Shown one piece after another: positions 4,643-5,495 of a stretch of DNA of 5,495 nt. The stretch is from Lysobacteraceae bacterium (lineage in GTDB: Bacteria; Pseudomonadota; Gammaproteobacteria; DSM-19610): assembly GCA_020201295.1 (NCBI GenBank), contig JAIVHA010000088.1:1-5495 (forward strand). Direction: 5' to 3'. The notes below the pieces were generated by a model. That model made no database searches. It was not told the DNA's origin and was given only the letters and a program-made list of their open reading frames with translations. Position 1 is the first letter of the stretch. Each line of letters begins with the position of its first letter. Made by a program: the position numbers and the translations under genes.

Positions 4643-5495
4643 TGGAATTCGTTGAAGAGTATTTTGCCCAGGTGGAATGGCGTGGCCTGATCTTTGCCAC
4701 CCTGCGCATCCTGTTGATCCTGATACTGGCCTGGATTGCCATCCATGCCGCCAAAGTGGGGCTGCAGCGCCTGGAACATCGTCTGATCGCCAGCGGGCGC
4801 CAGCAGGGCGACATGGCCGGCGAGGCCGCCAAGCGCGCCGAGACCCTGGTGCGGCTGTTGCGTCAGGCCATCATCATCGTCATCTGGGTGATGGCGCTGC
4901 TGATCGTGCTCAACGAACTGGGTGTGGCGGTTGCACCCATCCTGGCCAGTGCCGGTGTGGTGGGCCTGGCGGTGGGCTTCGGTGCCCAGAACCTGGTGCG
5001 CGATGTCATCAGCGGCTTTTTCATGATCCTGGAAAACCAGGTGCGCATCGGCGACGTGGCCGTGGTCAATGGCACCGGTGGCCTGGTGGAGCAGATCAAT
5101 TTCCGCACCCTGGTGCTGCGCGACCTGTCAGGGGTTGTGCACATCTTCCCCAATGGCACGATCACCACCCTCTCCAATCTCACCAAGCAGTGGTCCGCCT
5201 ATGTGTTCGATATCGGCGTGGCCTACAAGGAGGATACCGACCGGGTGGTGGAGATCCTCAAGCAGGTGGGCGCGGAGTTGCGCGCCGACGAGCATTTCGG
5301 CCCCCTGATGGTGGATGACGTGGAGGTGTTCGGTGTGGACGCCTTCGCCGACTCGGCGGTGATGATCAAGGGCCGGTTGCGCACCTTGCCCATCAAGCAG
5401 TGGGAGGTGGGTCGCCAGTTCCTGCGTCGCGTCAAGCAGGCCTTCGACCGCGAGGGCGTGGAGATCCCCTTCCCGCACCGTTCGCTCTATTTCGG
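4642..5495 (+). CDS. MscS-family mechanosensitive ion channel (3' end beyond the window)
   Basis: The visible 284 residues form a small-conductance mechanosensitive channel subunit of the inner membrane, which opens under membrane tension to release solutes on osmotic downshock. Predicted helices are TM1 at about residues 15-37, TM2 at 74-93 and pore-lining TM3 at 97-131, the last with the Gly/Ala-rich ILASAGVVGLAVGFGAQNLV segment that ends in DVISGFFMILENQ. The cytoplasmic beta domain follows, with VRIGDVAVVNGTGGLVE and the family motif FRTLVLRDLSGVVHIFPNG (residues 154-172), and then the alpha/beta vestibule region. E. coli MscS has 286 residues. The segment EIPFPHRSLYF at the edge is normally near the end of the protein, so only a short tail should be missing. 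The start is ATG 4642, with AAGGGAG at 4627-4633 eight bases upstream, overlapping the preceding stop by one base. Confidence 0.95.
   Translation, partial: MEFVEEYFAQVEWRGLIFATLRILLILILAWIAIHAAKVGLQRLEHRLIASGRQQGDMAGEAAKRAETLVRLLRQAIIIVIWVMALLIVLNELGVAVAPILASAGVVGLAVGFGAQNLVRDVISGFFMILENQVRIGDVAVVNGTGGLVEQINFRTLVLRDLSGVVHIFPNGTITTLSNLTKQWSAYVFDIGVAYKEDTDRVVEILKQVGAELRADEHFGPLMVDDVEVFGVDAFADSAVMIKGRLRTLPIKQWEVGRQFLRRVKQAFDREGVEIPFPHRSLYF

Noticed and set aside
3675..4832. 385-codon minus-strand frame
   Set aside because: Only its last 70 codons are credible. The rest overlaps the DUF6763-like gene in another frame and the start of the channel gene on the opposite strand, and the strong Shine-Dalgarno at 3894-3899 selects the short gene.
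4677..5318. 213-codon plus-strand frame inside the channel gene
   Set aside because: It is a shadow in another frame; the MscS motifs and TM helices are all in the frame from 4642.

Overview
The window is GC-rich, densely coding bacterial DNA. I read it as gammaproteobacterial. The best support is the gene at 4036-4335, which resembles (from memory) the acidic DUF6763 family of that class, together with a gene set I associate with purple-sulfur and Thioalkalivibrio-like relatives. This placement is an inference of moderate to low certainty. There are no tRNAs, rRNAs, CRISPR arrays or transposase genes.

Left part (1-3618, plus strand): one reading frame is open from the left edge to 3281. It encodes, in order, a very long Glu/Gln/Ala coiled coil that includes a 72-bp tandem repeat, a disordered stretch, one transmembrane helix, a Pro-rich linker, the N-terminal part of a formylglycine-generating-enzyme-like (FGE/SUMF1) domain, and a complete 299-residue ketohexokinase-like PfkB sugar kinase. 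The FGE domain breaks off just where its conserved C-terminal half should begin, and the kinase follows in frame after only a few codons. This is either a deletion that fused two genes or an assembly join. It is the most notable object in the window. The kinase stop codon overlaps the start of a small Rieske [2Fe-2S] protein gene by 8 nt, so those two form a tight operon.

Middle part (3619-4348): a hairpin terminator at 3621-3644 separates the Rieske gene from two convergent minus-strand genes. One is an unrecognised 70-residue protein (3675-3887). The other is a 99-residue, strongly acidic DUF6763-like protein (4036-4335). Both have clear Shine-Dalgarno sequences.

Right part (4336-5495): a divergent intergenic region of about 130 bp leads to a short 57-codon plus-strand reading frame starting with GTG (4469-4642). 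Its stop codon shares one base with the start of an MscS-type mechanosensitive channel gene, which runs off the right edge almost complete (284 residues visible). The short frame and the channel gene look translationally coupled.

Apart from the kinase-Rieske and short ORF-MscS pairs, nothing shows that the genes share a pathway. The window reads as the junction of several small transcription units.
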